Shown one piece after another: positions 10,650 through 21,823 of a DNA stretch of 64,000 bases. The position numbers and the translations under genes are program-made. The DNA is from Anopheles merus. Lineage: Eukaryota; Arthropoda; Insecta; Diptera; Culicidae. The notes under the pieces were generated by a model. It was not told where the DNA came from. It saw only the letters and a program-made list of their open reading frames with translations, and did not search any database. The stretch's first letter is position 1. Every line of letters starts with the position of its first letter. Location: positions 92,725 to 156,724 of the forward strand of contig NW_024427619.1 in NCBI RefSeq assembly GCF_017562075.2. The letters run 5' to 3'.

Positions 10650-11445
10650 ATGGAGCAAGAAAAGAACGATCATCATTTTCTCTCGCTGTTTGACGGCACA
10701 AATTATACCGCATGGAAGAATCGGATGACAATACTCTTATAGGGCCTAGAGCTAGGCATAGACAATAGGGCTAGAGGTGCTGAAGGACGAGGCGGGAGAT
10801 AGTGAGGCGATAGCTAGGGAAAAGGAGCGGAGCCGTGAAGCGAGGGCTAAGTTAGATCGGCGATGCAAATCATTACTTGTATCGAGAATACACGACTCGC
10901 AATTGGAGTATATTCAGGACTAGAAAACTCCAAAGGACGTATGGGATGCTCTTCGGCGTGTGTTCGAGCGACGCAGCATTGCAAGTCGCATGCATTTGAA
11001 GCGACAAATGCTTACTCTTCGTTTCGAGGGCGGAACACTTCAGCAGCATTTTTTAAAGTTTGATAAACTAGTGCGGGAATATCGGGCTACTGGTGCTGTG
11101 CTGGAAGAGTTTGATGTGGTTTGCCATTTGTTAGTTACGCTCGGATCGTCATATTCGACCGTTGTAACAGCATTGGAAACAATGCCCGAGGAGAGTCTGT
11201 CCGTCGAATTCGTTAAATGTATGTTGCTTGACGAAGAAACAAAAAGAAAGAGTGTAGATCTTCGCGCACCGGAAAATGAAGCTGCATTCTCTGGCACGAG
11301 GCCAAATTGGCAGCAGAAAAGTAAGGTTAGGTGTTTTGGCTGCAAGGTTATCGGAAATAAGTTATCTGAGTGTCCGAACAAAAGGCAAAATTACACCAAT
11401 CGCAGGCACACGTCGGTGAAGCAAGTGTTAGTTTTGTTGGTGTAA
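10650..11445 (+). pseudogene. Copia gag, broken
   Basis: ATG 10650 opens with LFDGTNYTAWKNRM, the copia Gag N-terminal signature, but the frame stops within about 90 nt (TAG near 10741). Homology resumes around 10915 in another frame (DVWDALRRVFERRS) and runs to 11445. The zinc knuckle CFGCKVIGNKLSEC at about 11335 has Asn where the zinc-binding His should be, so the finger is probably dead. Multiple frameshifts separate the pieces. Confidence 0.8.
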
Positions 11446-12183
11446 ATGCGGGATGTTTTAACAAAATGGAGTGGTATATAGATTCGGGCTGTTCCGATCA
11501 TCTGGTGAATAACAAAGAGTTTTTCGATGAAATGTGGCTATTGGAAAATCCGATTGAAATTGCGATTGCTAAGGATGATGATTCGTGCGGAATATTCTGG
11601 AAACGTGAAGATCATCAGCAATGTGTTCGAAAAGCAAATTGAGTGCGTGGTGCGAAATGTTTTATATGTGCCTGATTTGCGTTGTAATCTTTTCTCAGTA
11701 ATGCGTGTTGATGCTGCTGGTATGAAAGTGGTATATGCAAACGGAGCGGTACAGATTTATCGTGGTTCGGAAATTGTCGCGTGTGGTTCACGGGTTGGAA
11801 AATTATATCATCTAGATTTTAGTTATGTGAAGCGTGGTGAATATTCGATGATGACGACAGGTCGAGTGTCTAAAGAGCTGGAATTATGGCATAAGCGTCT
11901 TGGTCACTTAAACGTGCGCAGTATTGAGCTATTGATTCGGAATGAAATGGTTTCTGGGTTGAAAGTGAAATGTACCGACAAAAATGTTGTGGTGTGCGAG
12001 TCTTGTTTAACCGGGAAGCAAACACGGAATCCGTTTCCATCGCGTAATGAAAAACGATCGTCGCGAGTGTTGGAGCTCATTCATTTGGATGTTTGTGGTC
12101 CAGTTACTCCAGTTGGTAACGGTGGTGTGAAATACTTACGTGTACGTGTCTTTTGTAGAAGACTGGAGCCATTTTTGTATGGT
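11370..12183 (+). pseudogene. Copia protease and N-terminal integrase
   Basis: The aspartic protease motif YIDSGCSDHL lies at about 11475. After a frameshift near 11600 the second frame gives VRNVLYVPDLRCNLFSV and the integrase zinc finger (LWHKRLGHLN, then CESCLTGK), then the first catalytic Asp in LIHLDVCGPV at about 12085. A further frameshift near 12143 precedes FVEDWSHFCMV. The BEL2 5' LTR begins directly after ATGGT at 12179-12183. Confidence 0.83.
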
Positions 12184-12458
12184 TGTTTACGTTTTTTGTT
12201 ATTGTTGTGTCTTGACAGCTAGGGCTACGTTCATCCAGCAAATTGTGTGCGTATTTTCACTGGGTGAAGCGTTAGCGTTGCGTTTGAATTGTCGATGTAT
12301 TAGTGTTAGGTCCGTTAGGCTAAGAACAAAATTGTCAACCATTGTCGTTAAAGGATTCGGAATATACTGACGCGTACGCCAAAGGTCACCGTTAAACCCT
12401 GAGAAATTTTCACTGCACTTTAACATAAAATATCACAACGTAGGGCCGATCACGAACA
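12184..12458 (+). repeat. BEL2 5' LTR
   Basis: This 275-bp LTR is longer than its partner by a 49-nt segment after GCGTTAG, near 12271-12320. Otherwise the two differ by about four substitutions and one single-base gap. The extra segment ends in TTAGGCTAAG, next to a GTTAG-like repeat, so slippage between short repeats may have removed it from the other copy. Confidence 0.92.
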
Positions 12459-12770
12459 TTTGGTGCCGTGACCAGGATTGGTGTATTGTGAAGTGAAATT
12501 GTTGCTCGTTTTTTGTGTGATTTTGCTGCGTGTAAAAATCTGTTGACTTTACGTTTTTTCGTCACCGACCATAGACAACGAACAGTTTCTTTCGAAATTC
12601 GTTGTCCAGTGCTTGTTGCGTGTTGTGACTTGATTGTTGAGCATTGTGTAATTGTTTGATTGCTGTGATAATTGATCATACGCACGGACAGAACATTTGT
12701 GAATTTGTGTTTCGTGTTCAGTGTCCTGTGTTTTTTGCGCCATCGTTCCATCTGCCATTACGAGACTGAT

Positions 12771-13275
12771 ATGGCTAACGCTGTAAATTTGCTGTCCAGA
12801 CGGCGAACCCTGGAAGAAAAAATTCAGCGTGTTATAGCATTTGCTGCTAATTTTGTGCCTGAGCGGGATGAATTCAGGCTTGGCTTATTCATCTCCGACA
12901 CCGAACGTGTTGCAGCAGAGTTCGATACAGTATAGCAGTTGATCGAGGATGGAGCAGCACCCGAAGCGCGCGAAATGGAGAGCCATTTTCGCGCTACGAC
13001 TGAGGACGCCTTAATGGCCGCGAGGGCCAGCCTACAAGCGTTGTCGCGGCCATCGCATAATGCTATTCCCGCCTCATCGACCATTGCTACATCTGGAGTG
13101 AGGCTGCCAACCATTTCTCTTCCAGAATTTGACGGCAATGAGATGCAATGGGCGACATTTCGGGACACTTTTGAAGCACTAATCCACAGCAACGAAGAGG
13201 TGCTAACTATCCAAAAGTTCCATTATCTTCGAGCTGCGCTCAAGGGTGAAGCTGCAAAGTTGCTGAAATCGATTC
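12771..13275 (+). pseudogene. BEL2 gag N-terminal part
   Basis: ATG 12771 (MANAVNLLSRRRTLEEK) is the likely start of the polyprotein. TAG at 12933 interrupts it in frame. The continuation contains LPTISLPEFDGNEMQWATFRD, the recognisable BEL Gag (DUF1759-type) core. A frameshift at about 13270-13285, in a CTACTACTACA repeat, passes to the long pol frame. Gag would form the particle shell. Confidence 0.85.
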
Positions 13276-13279
13276 CGTT

Positions 13280-15832
13280 GTGTGCATCTACTACTACAAC
13301 ATTGCCTGGAAATCGTTGGTGGACAGATACGCCAACGAGTATCTACAAAAGAAGCGTCATCTACAGGCAATTTTCAACATCGGCAAGGTGACCAAGGAAT
13401 CGAACGCATCATTGCACAGGCTGGTTGACGATTTTGACCGTCACGTAAAGATGCTGCATCAGCTTGGCGAACCAACAGCGCAATGGAGCACCGTGCTAGA
13501 ATATGTGTTGTGCACCAAGCTTCCCGATGAGACGCTACGAACGTGGGAAGATTATGCTTCCACCCTCAGCAGCCCGAACTACAGCATGCTAATTGAGTTC
13601 CTGCAAAGAAAAATGAGAACATTAGAATCGATTTCTATGAACCATCCGGCAACGAGAGAAGCTACTCATCCTAGTTTTTTACGGCGAGCTCCACAGCACC
13701 TTTCTTCCTGCTCAACCATGGCGAGCAGTTCAAAAGGGTGCCCGCATTGCCAGCATGATCATGCCTTAAGCAGTTGCTATAAGTTTTGCCGTCTTCCTCT
13801 GTCTGAGCGTTTTCAGATAGCTATTGAGAAGAAAGTTTGCCATAATTGCTTAAGGAAAGGTCACTTGGCAAGGAACTGCGCTTCATCGTCCAGGTGCAAA
13901 CACTGTGGTGAGAGACATCACTCTCTTTTGCATCGTTCGTCTGCAGTCGGTACGGAACCGAAACTCGTGTATGCGGAAGGACAAGAATCCACAGGAAGGA
14001 ATGATCGTAACCAAGCACAGTCGCTCAACGTTACTAAGCATCCTATTCGATCGGAGGAAGTGTTTTTGCTCACTGTTCGTTTGAGCATAATTGATGCTGA
14101 TGGTAAAGAGCATTTGGTACGCGCTTTGCTAGATTGTGCATCTCAACCCAACCTCATGACAGAGAAACTTGTCAAATTGCTGCAGCTACAACGGTGTCCT
14201 TCTAACGTTGAAATAACGGGAGCTGGAAGGATATCTCGAGACGTTCGTGGATCGGTGTTTGCTGAGATACGCTCCAAGAGGCAACCATTCAGCTGTGGTG
14301 TTCAGTTCCTGGTAATGGACAAGCTGACATCCAATTTGCCTTCTGAGACTGTAAGTGTCAGTCACTGGTGTATCCCTAAAGGCCTCGAGCTAGCTGATCC
14401 CGAATTCAACACATCGCAGCAGGTTGATTTGGTGATAGGTATCAAGCACTACTATTCATTCTTCCCCAGTGCAGCCAGAGTACATTTGGGTGATGGGTTG
14501 CCGTTATTGATTGATAGTGTGTTTGGTTGGATTGTTGCTGGTTCGGCTACGTTACAATGCTCGGAACCACAGGTAACAAGTTCAAACGCTATCTGTATGA
14601 TGTCGCTGGAAGAGAGCATCGAACGATTCTGGAAGACAGATTCATTAGTGATGAAGGATGGCTACTCGCCTGAGGAACGAAGATGCGAGCAGATATTCCG
14701 TGATACAACGGCGAGAAATGAGACTGGGCGTTATATCGTACGCTTACCCCGTCATCCCGATTTCGGCATCAGACTGGGTGCTTCCAAGGTAAGCGCAGTA
14801 CGAAGATATGATCTGTTGGAGAGGAGATTCGCTAAAAATGCAAAGTTGAAGGAAGAGTACCATGCGTTTATGAAGGAGTATCTTGATCTCGGGCACATGA
14901 GTTTAGTTCGGGATGGAGATACAGTACCTGCTGAGTCGTATTATTTGCCACATCATCCTGTGTTCAAGGAGTCTAGCACCACAACGAAAATCAGGGTCGT
15001 GTTCGACGGTTCTTCTAAAACCACCAGCGGATACTCGTTGAATGATGCTTTGTGCGTGGGACCAGTGGTGCAGGACGACTTGCTAGATCAGCTTTTGCGG
15101 TTCCGCACGTATAAGGTGGCATTAGTTGGCGATATAGCAAAAATGTACCGCCAAATACTTCTTCATCCTGACGATCGACCGTTGGTGCGAATCTTGTTTC
15201 GCTTCGAGCCGCAGCAGCCAGCGGAGACCTACCAGCTGAATACAGTAACGTATGGTCTCGCGCCTTCATCCTTTCTCGCTACGCGCGCTCTTATTCAGCT
15301 GGCCGATGATGAGGGTAATGCATACCCACGAGCGGGCCCAGCTCTACGAAAGAATTTTTACGTCGACGATTTCATCGGTGGAGCCCAATCAGTTGAGGAA
15401 GCCACCCGCCTACGAACTGAATTGGCCGAACTACTACAAAAGGGCGGATTTGAGCTGCGGAAATGGACGTCGAACTGTGTTGATGTGCTGCATGGGCTGG
15501 ATGAGGCACAGGTTGGAACCACAACCAAGATGAGCTTCGATTCTCACGAAGCCGTGAAGACACTTGGCATCAGTTGGGTTCCACAAGGTGATTGGCTGGT
15601 GTTTGAGGGTGTGTGCCAGCCAGACGACGATGTGATCACCAAGCGATCTGTGTTATCTGCCATCGCAAAAATGTACGATCCTTTGGGGATGATAGCGCCG
15701 ATAATCATCCGTGCTAAGATGATTATGCAGGAGATATGGGTGTCGTCACGCGATTGGGATGAATCGTTGCCAGAAGACATCGTATGCAAGTGGAAGCAGT
15801 TTCAGAAGGAGATACGATCTCTATCACAATAG
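13280..15832 (+). pseudogene. BEL2 gag C-terminus, protease, RT and connecting domain
   Basis: The frame is open for about 850 codons. In order: gag end with KSLVDRYANEYLQKK; zinc knuckles CPHCQHDHALSSC, CHNCLRKGHLARNC and CKHCGERHH (13740-13925); A17-type protease with LLDCASQ at about 14130; RT motifs YYLPHHPVFKESS, VVFDGSSKT, YGLAPSSFLATR and catalytic YVDD at about 15360; connecting domain with VKTLGISW and YDPLGMIAP. It ends at TAG 15830, but homology carries on in the same frame after it, so this is a single nonsense mutation. Confidence 0.9.
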
Positions 15833-15835
15833 CGA

Positions 15836-17998
15836 ATGGACAGATTCATACTGCTTCCTGAGGCGCGAAACATCGAGCTGCACACTTTTGCTGATGCATC
15901 TTCTGCAGCCTATGGTGCTTGCACATATGTGCGGTGTGAAGACGCTGGGCGAGTTCGAGTCATGCTTTTAGCGTCGAAGAGTAAAGTTGCTCCGTTGAAA
16001 AATCTGACTATTGCTCGGTTGGAGTTGTGTGCCTGCGTTCTAGCTGCGCACTTGCATCACCGCATAAAAGGTGCCATTGATGTGGCCGTAAATGCATCAT
16101 ATTTTTGGACCGACTCAGATATCTGCATGCATTGGATCAAGGCGCCACCGAGCACATGGAAAACATTTGTGGCCAACCGTGTAGCGGAAATCCAGCATTT
16201 CACTAGTGGTGCCAAGTGGAGGCATGTAGCTGGAGTCGAAAATCCTGCTGATTTGATATCGCGTGGGATGGAGGTGTCCGAGTTCAACAACAGTCGAGCA
16301 TGGAGGCATGGACCAGCCTGGCTTGAGCATTCGCAAGATGCTTGGCCCATGCCCAATCCACAAAGCATTTCTGAAGTGGCAGAGCAAGAGAGGAAGGAGT
16401 TAATTTCGGCGGTTACTGTGTGCCACAACGAATTGTTTCTGTGTTGGTCATCTTATACTCGCCTGGTGAACGTTGTCAGCTATTGCATGCGATTCATTGC
16501 CATGCTCCCTCATCTAAAGAAATTAAGAGGAAGAAGAGTTTTACGATGCAGCGAGGGGAATGCGCAACTGAGGGACGTTTCATCTCGTAAAGTTCTCAGC
16601 GCTCGGGAGCGAGCAGCAGCAGTTAATGCCTTAATACGCCTTGCCCAACGTGAGTCTTTTGCTGAGGAGCTACGCGATCTGCAAGGAGGAAAGCGGGTCA
16701 AAAAACAATCAGAGCTGAAAACCGGGTTGGCGTTTGTGGACGAAAAGGGTATCATCTTGGTTGGTGGACGACTGAATTTATCACAGCTGCCGTATCAGTC
16801 GAAACATCCCGCACTGCTGCCGAAGGGCCATCCTTTGGCTCGATTGATTGCTGAGCATGATCACAAAATGCTTCTTCATGGAGGAGGACGGTTGCTGCTG
16901 TCAGTTATACGAGAGAGGTTTTGGCCTTTGAACGGAAGAATGTTGGTCAAAAGCGTAGCTCGGAGCTGTATAAAATGTATTCGGTACCAGCCTACTATTG
17001 CAGAGCAGCATACTGGCCAGCTGCCCGCTGCCCGAATTATACCAAGCCGGCCCTTTGCTGTTACCGGGGTCGATTATGCAGGTCCCCTGTACCTAAAACC
17101 TGCGCATAGGCGCGCAGCATCGTTGAAAGCATACCTGTGTGTCTTCGTGTGCTTTGCAACAAAGGCGGTGCATTTGGAGCTAGTGGGAGACCTCTCAACT
17201 GACGGTTTTCTCGGGGCTCTACGGAGGTTTACGGCGAGGAGAGGTGTTCCGGATCATCTCCATTCGGACAATGGAAAAAACTTCGAGGGAGCGAGAAATG
17301 AGCTACGAGAGCTTTTTGCGACTTTGACGAGTGAAGCTGCGCAGAGTACCATCGCTTCGTCGTGCGCGGACCAGGGAATCTCTTGGCACATGATTCCACC
17401 GAGAGCTCCTCACTTTGGCGGCCTTTGGGAAGCCGCGGTGAAAACGGCCAAGCGTCATCTGTTCCGTCACCTCGGAAGTACTCGGCTCTCCTTCGAGGGT
17501 TACTACACCGTGCTGCACCAGATCGAGGCAGCTATGAACTCTCGTCCTCTCTTACCGCTTACGGATGATCCCAATGATTTAGCCGCACTAACACCTTCTC
17601 ATTTTTTGATAGGCTCCTCATTGACGGCACTTCCGGACCCTGACATGACGATGGCACACACTAATGCACATGAGCACTTGGCGAAGCTGCAGCTATTGGT
17701 GCAGAAGTTTTGGAAACACTGGCAAAAGGAGTACTTGCAAGAGTTGCAAAAGGACCCGCGTGTTGCCAGGCAGGCAGATCAAATCCAACCCGGTCGAATG
17801 GTTATCCTGATGGACGAGTTGCTGCCTAGTACCCGTTGGCCGTTAGCGCGTGTGATAGAGGTGCACCCCGGTCTGGACGGGCTGGTGCGAGTAGTTACCT
17901 TGCGCACGATGAAGGGTTTAATTAAGCGTCCGATAACTAAAATATGTCCTTTGCCAGTAGAAGAGAGAGGAGATAACACTTTGCCAGCAGCTTCGTAA
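15836..17998 (+). pseudogene. BEL2 RNase H and integrase
   Basis: The frame continues directly after the stop at 15830. RNase H starts with HTFADASSAAYGACTY (about 15877) and includes FWTDSDICMHWI. The integrase has a zinc finger (CIKCIR) and the DDE residues in VDYAGPLYLK (about 17070), HSDNGKNF (about 17263) and GGLWEA (about 17420), then the C-terminal module ending LIKRPITKICPLP. All catalytic residues are present. The piece is about 720 residues with no further lesion. Confidence 0.9.
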
Positions 17999-18125
17999 CC
18001 GAAATGTCCGTATTTGTCGATTTAATGTTTGCGCACCGCACTTCGTCGTTGTATAAAGAAAACCACGCGGTTTGTGTCAGGACTGAGTTAGTGTTAGTGT
18101 TGATGGTACATCAAGGCGAGGAGTA

Positions 18126-18352
18126 TGTTTACGTTTTTTGTTATTGTTGTGTCTTGACAGCTAGGGCTACGTTCATCCAGCATATTGTGTGCGTATTTTC
18201 ACTGGGTGAAGCGTTAGAACAAAATTGTCAACCATTGTCGTTAAAGGATTCGGAATATACTGACGAGTACGCCAAACGGTCACCGTTAAACCGTGAGAAA
18301 TTTTCACTGCACTTTAACATAAAATATCACAACGTAGGGCCGATCACGAACA
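18126..18352 (+). repeat. BEL2 3' LTR
   Basis: The 227-bp LTR runs TGTTTACG to CACGAACA and is followed by the target duplication ATGGT. A purine-rich tract, AAGGCGAGGAG, lies just upstream at about 18114-18123 and could prime plus-strand synthesis. Confidence 0.92.
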
Positions 18353-19040
18353 ATGGTTTTTCTGATTCAGTCAAAGGATGAGGTGTTCAAGCGTTTCTGT
18401 GAGTACGAGGCTATTGTTACCGCAAAGTTTGGTCAACAGCCGTTTACGTTGTGATAATGGCGGTGAATACCGAAGCAAGCAGTTTGAGCAATTCCTGAAG
18501 CAGAGTGGTATCGTTGTGAAGTGGACTGTTCCACATACACCTCAGCAAAACGGGGTTAGCGAGCGGATGAACCGTACCTTGGTTGACAAGGCCAGAACAA
18601 TGCTGCAGGATTCCGGAATCAAAAAGCGATTTTGGGGGCAAACCATTCAAACGGCTGCATACCTTCTCAACCGCAGCCCCACGAATGCGATCGATGGCAA
18701 CAAGACTCCATACGAAAGATGGGAAGGTAAGAAACCTGATTTGGCAAAGCTCCGAATTTTTGGATGTGATGTGTACGTTCACATTCCGAAAGAACAACGT
18801 GCTAAGCTGGATGCAAAAGCTTGGAAAGGAGTTTTAGTAGGATACTCTGTGAATGGGTATAGGGTTTGGAACCCGGAGCAGCATGAAATTGTGCACGTGC
18901 GTGATGTTGTATTTTTGGAAGGCTGTCATATTACTTCAGAAGCAGTAGGAGATATGTCACACGACGATTTTTTTTTGACACCAATGAATAGAGAAGGTTC
19001 ATCAGATGATGTTGAGTTAGACGATAAAGCAAGTCCATGA
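18353..19040 (+). pseudogene. Copia integrase, second part
   Basis: Copia coding sequence resumes at the duplicated ATGGT. After a frameshift near 18430 the frame is open to 19040, with catalytic Asp in RCDNGGEY and Glu in QNGVSERMNRTL, then KTPYERWEGKKPD and the linker to RT. Together with 11870-12183 it rebuilds the integrase order, confirming that BEL2 split this domain. Confidence 0.88.
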
Positions 19041-20352
19041 CCATGACATTGAATCTGCGGAAGGGTATGAAACGGCTCCTAGCCTGAATTCTGATGTTGA
19101 AGTGGTTCCTGATGATGAAATTTCAAAACGACAACGGACGGTTCCTGTGTGGCACAAAGACTATGCGGTGGAATATGCAGCATACGCATTGAATGCCGCA
19201 AGTTATGTTGAGAATCTACCGACCTCACTAGCAGAAGCTCGTCAGCGCGATGATTGGAACGAATGGAAAAAGGCTGTTGCTGAAGAGATGCAGTCCTTGG
19301 AAAGGAATAAGACATGGGAGTTAGTAAAGCTACTGGAGAATAGGACACCGATATCATGCAAATGGGTGTTAACAATAAAGCGGAGCATGGATAACCAACA
19401 TTATCGTTATAAAGCTCGCTTAGTGGCTAGAAGTTTTAGCCAGCGTTACGGTTTCGATTACAATGAAACATATTCTCCGGTTGCTAAATTGGATACTCTG
19501 CGCATGGTCTTGGCTTATGCTAATGAAGCAAAGATGATAGTGCATCAGATGGATGTTCGAACTGCCTTCTTGAACGGCACGTTAACGGAATAGATTTTCA
19601 TGACACAGCCCGAGGGTTTCCAGACTGACGGAGATCTTGTGTGCCGTTTACATAAATCTCTGTACGGTTTTAAGCAGGCGTCGAAAGTATAGAATGATCG
19701 GTTTAACGATTTTGTTCATGGACGTTTGGGTTTTAGACGGAGTCTAAACGACCAGTGCCTTTACATAAGATCAACGAAAAACGGCGTTGTTATCATCGTG
19801 TTGTACGTGGATGACCTCGTGATCGTGGGTTCAACTCTAGAGGATGTGGTTTGTGTGAAAAGATGCCTATCAAACGAGTTCGAGATGAAAGATATTGGCG
19901 AGGTGAAGTGCTTTCTTCGAATGAACATAAGCTACGATAGGGAACAAGGTGTGATGCAAATTCACCAGCGACATTATCTTCAAGATGTCTTGCGACGGTT
20001 CAAGATGGAGACATGTAAACCTTGTTCGACACCTATCGAGTATCGTCTAAAGCTGATGAAAGGCGACGAGGATAAACGTACGTCACAACCCTATCGTGAA
20101 TTAGTAGGTTGTCTGATGTATGCTGCTCAGACGACAAGACCTGATCTGGCCGCTGCAGTGAACTTTTTCAGTCAGTATCAGAGTTGTCCAACGGACGAGC
20201 ATTGGACACATCTCAAGAGAATCCTTTGCTACATAAAAGGATCTCTAGATGTGGGGCTCGTGTATCGCAGAGGCAGAGGAAAAGCGCTGGAGGTGTATTC
20301 GGATGCAGATTGGGCCAATGACCCCAACGATAGACGATCAGTGAGCGGAAGC
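19041..20352 (+). pseudogene. Copia RT and truncated RNase H
   Basis: RT of the Ty1/copia type. Motifs: CKWVLTIKRS, FSQRYGFDYNETYSPVAK, HQMDVRTAFLNG, HKSLYGFKQAS and the catalytic LYVDDLVIVGS at about 19803. In-frame TAG codons at 19591 and 19690 interrupt it; the second replaces a Trp codon typical at this place. RNase H begins with VYSDADWANDPNDRRS at about 20296 and is cut off at about 20352, where the sequence becomes a minus-strand LINE. Confidence 0.87.
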
Positions 20353-20732
20353 GTTGTTGAATAATTTGGTCAGTATGGGAATGAGAGCAGCCTTGCAGTT
20401 AATGAGAATTGCGCTGGGAATATTGTCAGGCCCAGGTGCGTAGGAAAGCTTCAACAACGAAATAGCACATTCCACCTCATCATCGTTGATTAGTGGTGTG
20501 CATAAATTAACCTCATCATTTATGAAGGATAAAGCCGATGTTGAGTTAGACGGTACCGAGGAATTGTTGGTGTACACAGAAGAGAAATATGAGGCAAATG
20601 CATTGCAAAACTCTTCATCTCCGGTAATGGAGTTTCCCTGAAACTGAATCGAGGAAGGAAGTCGTCCACAGGATTCCTTATCTTTAGCAAATTTCCAGAA
20701 TTATGTGGGATGTTTTTTGATATTGATTTCAA
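20353..20732 (-). pseudogene. LINE(-) RT N-terminal fragment
   Basis: Only the beginning of RT remains. The motif SYAPGPDNIPSAILINC (about 20400-20450) matches TPGPDGIPASVLINC in LINE-A, and homology ends about 17 codons later at the copia junction. The upstream linker (about 20590-20730) is frameshifted relative to it. No catalytic YADD box is present, so it cannot function. Confidence 0.8.
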
Positions 20733-21806
20733 TTTTCCTGACGTAGTTGGCGTAGGCGGTTCGGTTCAGCTGCTTATATATTTTTGAGGCACGAGCAAAA
20801 TTTATTTGATTAGTGCTGTTTTTTAGTCGATGCAGTTTTTTAAGGGCCCGTGATCTTCGACGTTTAGCCAAACGTAGTGCAGAATTGGTCCATGGTGCAT
20901 GAGCACGAACACTAAACCGTGGTATGAATTGTTCAAACAGTTCATTCATTTGAGAAGAAAATTCAGCCACACTGTCGTTGATGTCGTCATAATCAGCGAT
21001 AGAGTCCCAGTTGATTTGGTTAAGTGCAGAAACGAGATCAGTGAAATTACTTTGTCTAAAATTGAAATCTGCTTGACGTGGGGTTGAGATGACGGTACAC
21101 TGCATTGCGGGAGCGTGAAGTATGTAAGTAAAGCTGGATGATGTCCATGAGGTTCAACAATACTTTCGATGCATAATTCGATTGGCCTCATGTAATCAGC
21201 AACTTTGTCGTTCGCAAACACTAGATCTAACATATTGTTATTGTGGCTTAGAACAGTGTTAAGTTGGCGAAGACCTTCAAAGCTTAGTTCATCGAGTAGA
21301 GCTTGACTGGTAGGGGATAGTCGGGTAAGCATAAGATTCAGTGTCGGAAATTTGCCGTTGATATCCCACTTAAGATAAGGTTGATTGAAGTCCCCGAACA
21401 GAATAAAAAAGTCATTCTTATATTTCTCTGTCGTTAAGTGCAATGAATTACAGAATGCATTTATGGTATCAATGTTGGCTGATTGATCAGGAGGCAAATA
21501 AAATGATCCGATGATTAACGAAACATTAAGAACTTTTACTCGAACCCAAAGGCATTCAATTGTAGATGTGTTTGTCGAGCACAGAAAGGAAGCATAATTT
21601 GCATTGATCGCAACGAGGACACCACCACCTCTAAATTTGTTACTGTTGGCTGCAGAACGATCCGTACGGAATGTATTAAAGCGGTTGTTATCAAACAAAA
21701 GCTCAGATGGAAAGCTGTCATCTAGCCACGTTTCCGTAAGAACGATAACATCCCAGTCGGCGATTGCAGTATAAAAGATATTGAATGTGTTTAGTACTGG
21801 CTCCAT
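20700..21806 (-). pseudogene. LINE(-) ORF2 endonuclease region
   Basis: An AP-type endonuclease nicks target DNA for LINE integration. Visible blocks are LTETWLDD, GGGVLVAI, FGDFNQP and the C-terminal HHPAL motif. The first conserved block (QNVRGL in the other LINEs) is absent or altered near 21800. A frameshift near 21095 leads to a second frame through the linker (HAPWTNSALRLAKRRRSRA) to about 20700. Four of the expected endonuclease blocks are intact. Confidence 0.8.
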
Positions 21807-21823
21807 AGGTAAAGTTGAATGAC

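Larger units (their letters stand above)
12184..18352 (+). mobile_element. BEL2: BEL/Pao element inserted in copia integrase
   Basis: Direct LTRs at 12184-12458 and 18126-18352 both start TGTTTACG and end CACGAACA. The target duplication ATGGT is at 12179-12183 and 18353-18357. A single gag-pol polyprotein region lies between, interrupted by few lesions. Copia integrase homology continues on the far side, which proves the order of insertion. A primer-site-like TGGTGCCGTGACCAGG follows the 5' LTR at about 12461 and resembles the one in BEL1. Confidence 0.95.
10589..20352 (+). mobile_element. Copia-type LTR retrotransposon, split by BEL2 and 3'-truncated
   Basis: The order is primer site, gag, protease, integrase, then RT and RNase H, the Ty1/copia order. 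The integrase is split at 12183/18353 by BEL2. Homology ends within RNase H at about 20352, where minus-strand LINE sequence begins, so the 3' LTR is missing. A 5' LTR should lie upstream of 10589 (an AATAAA-like signal sits at about 10572), but without the partner LTR its start cannot be set. Confidence 0.85.
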
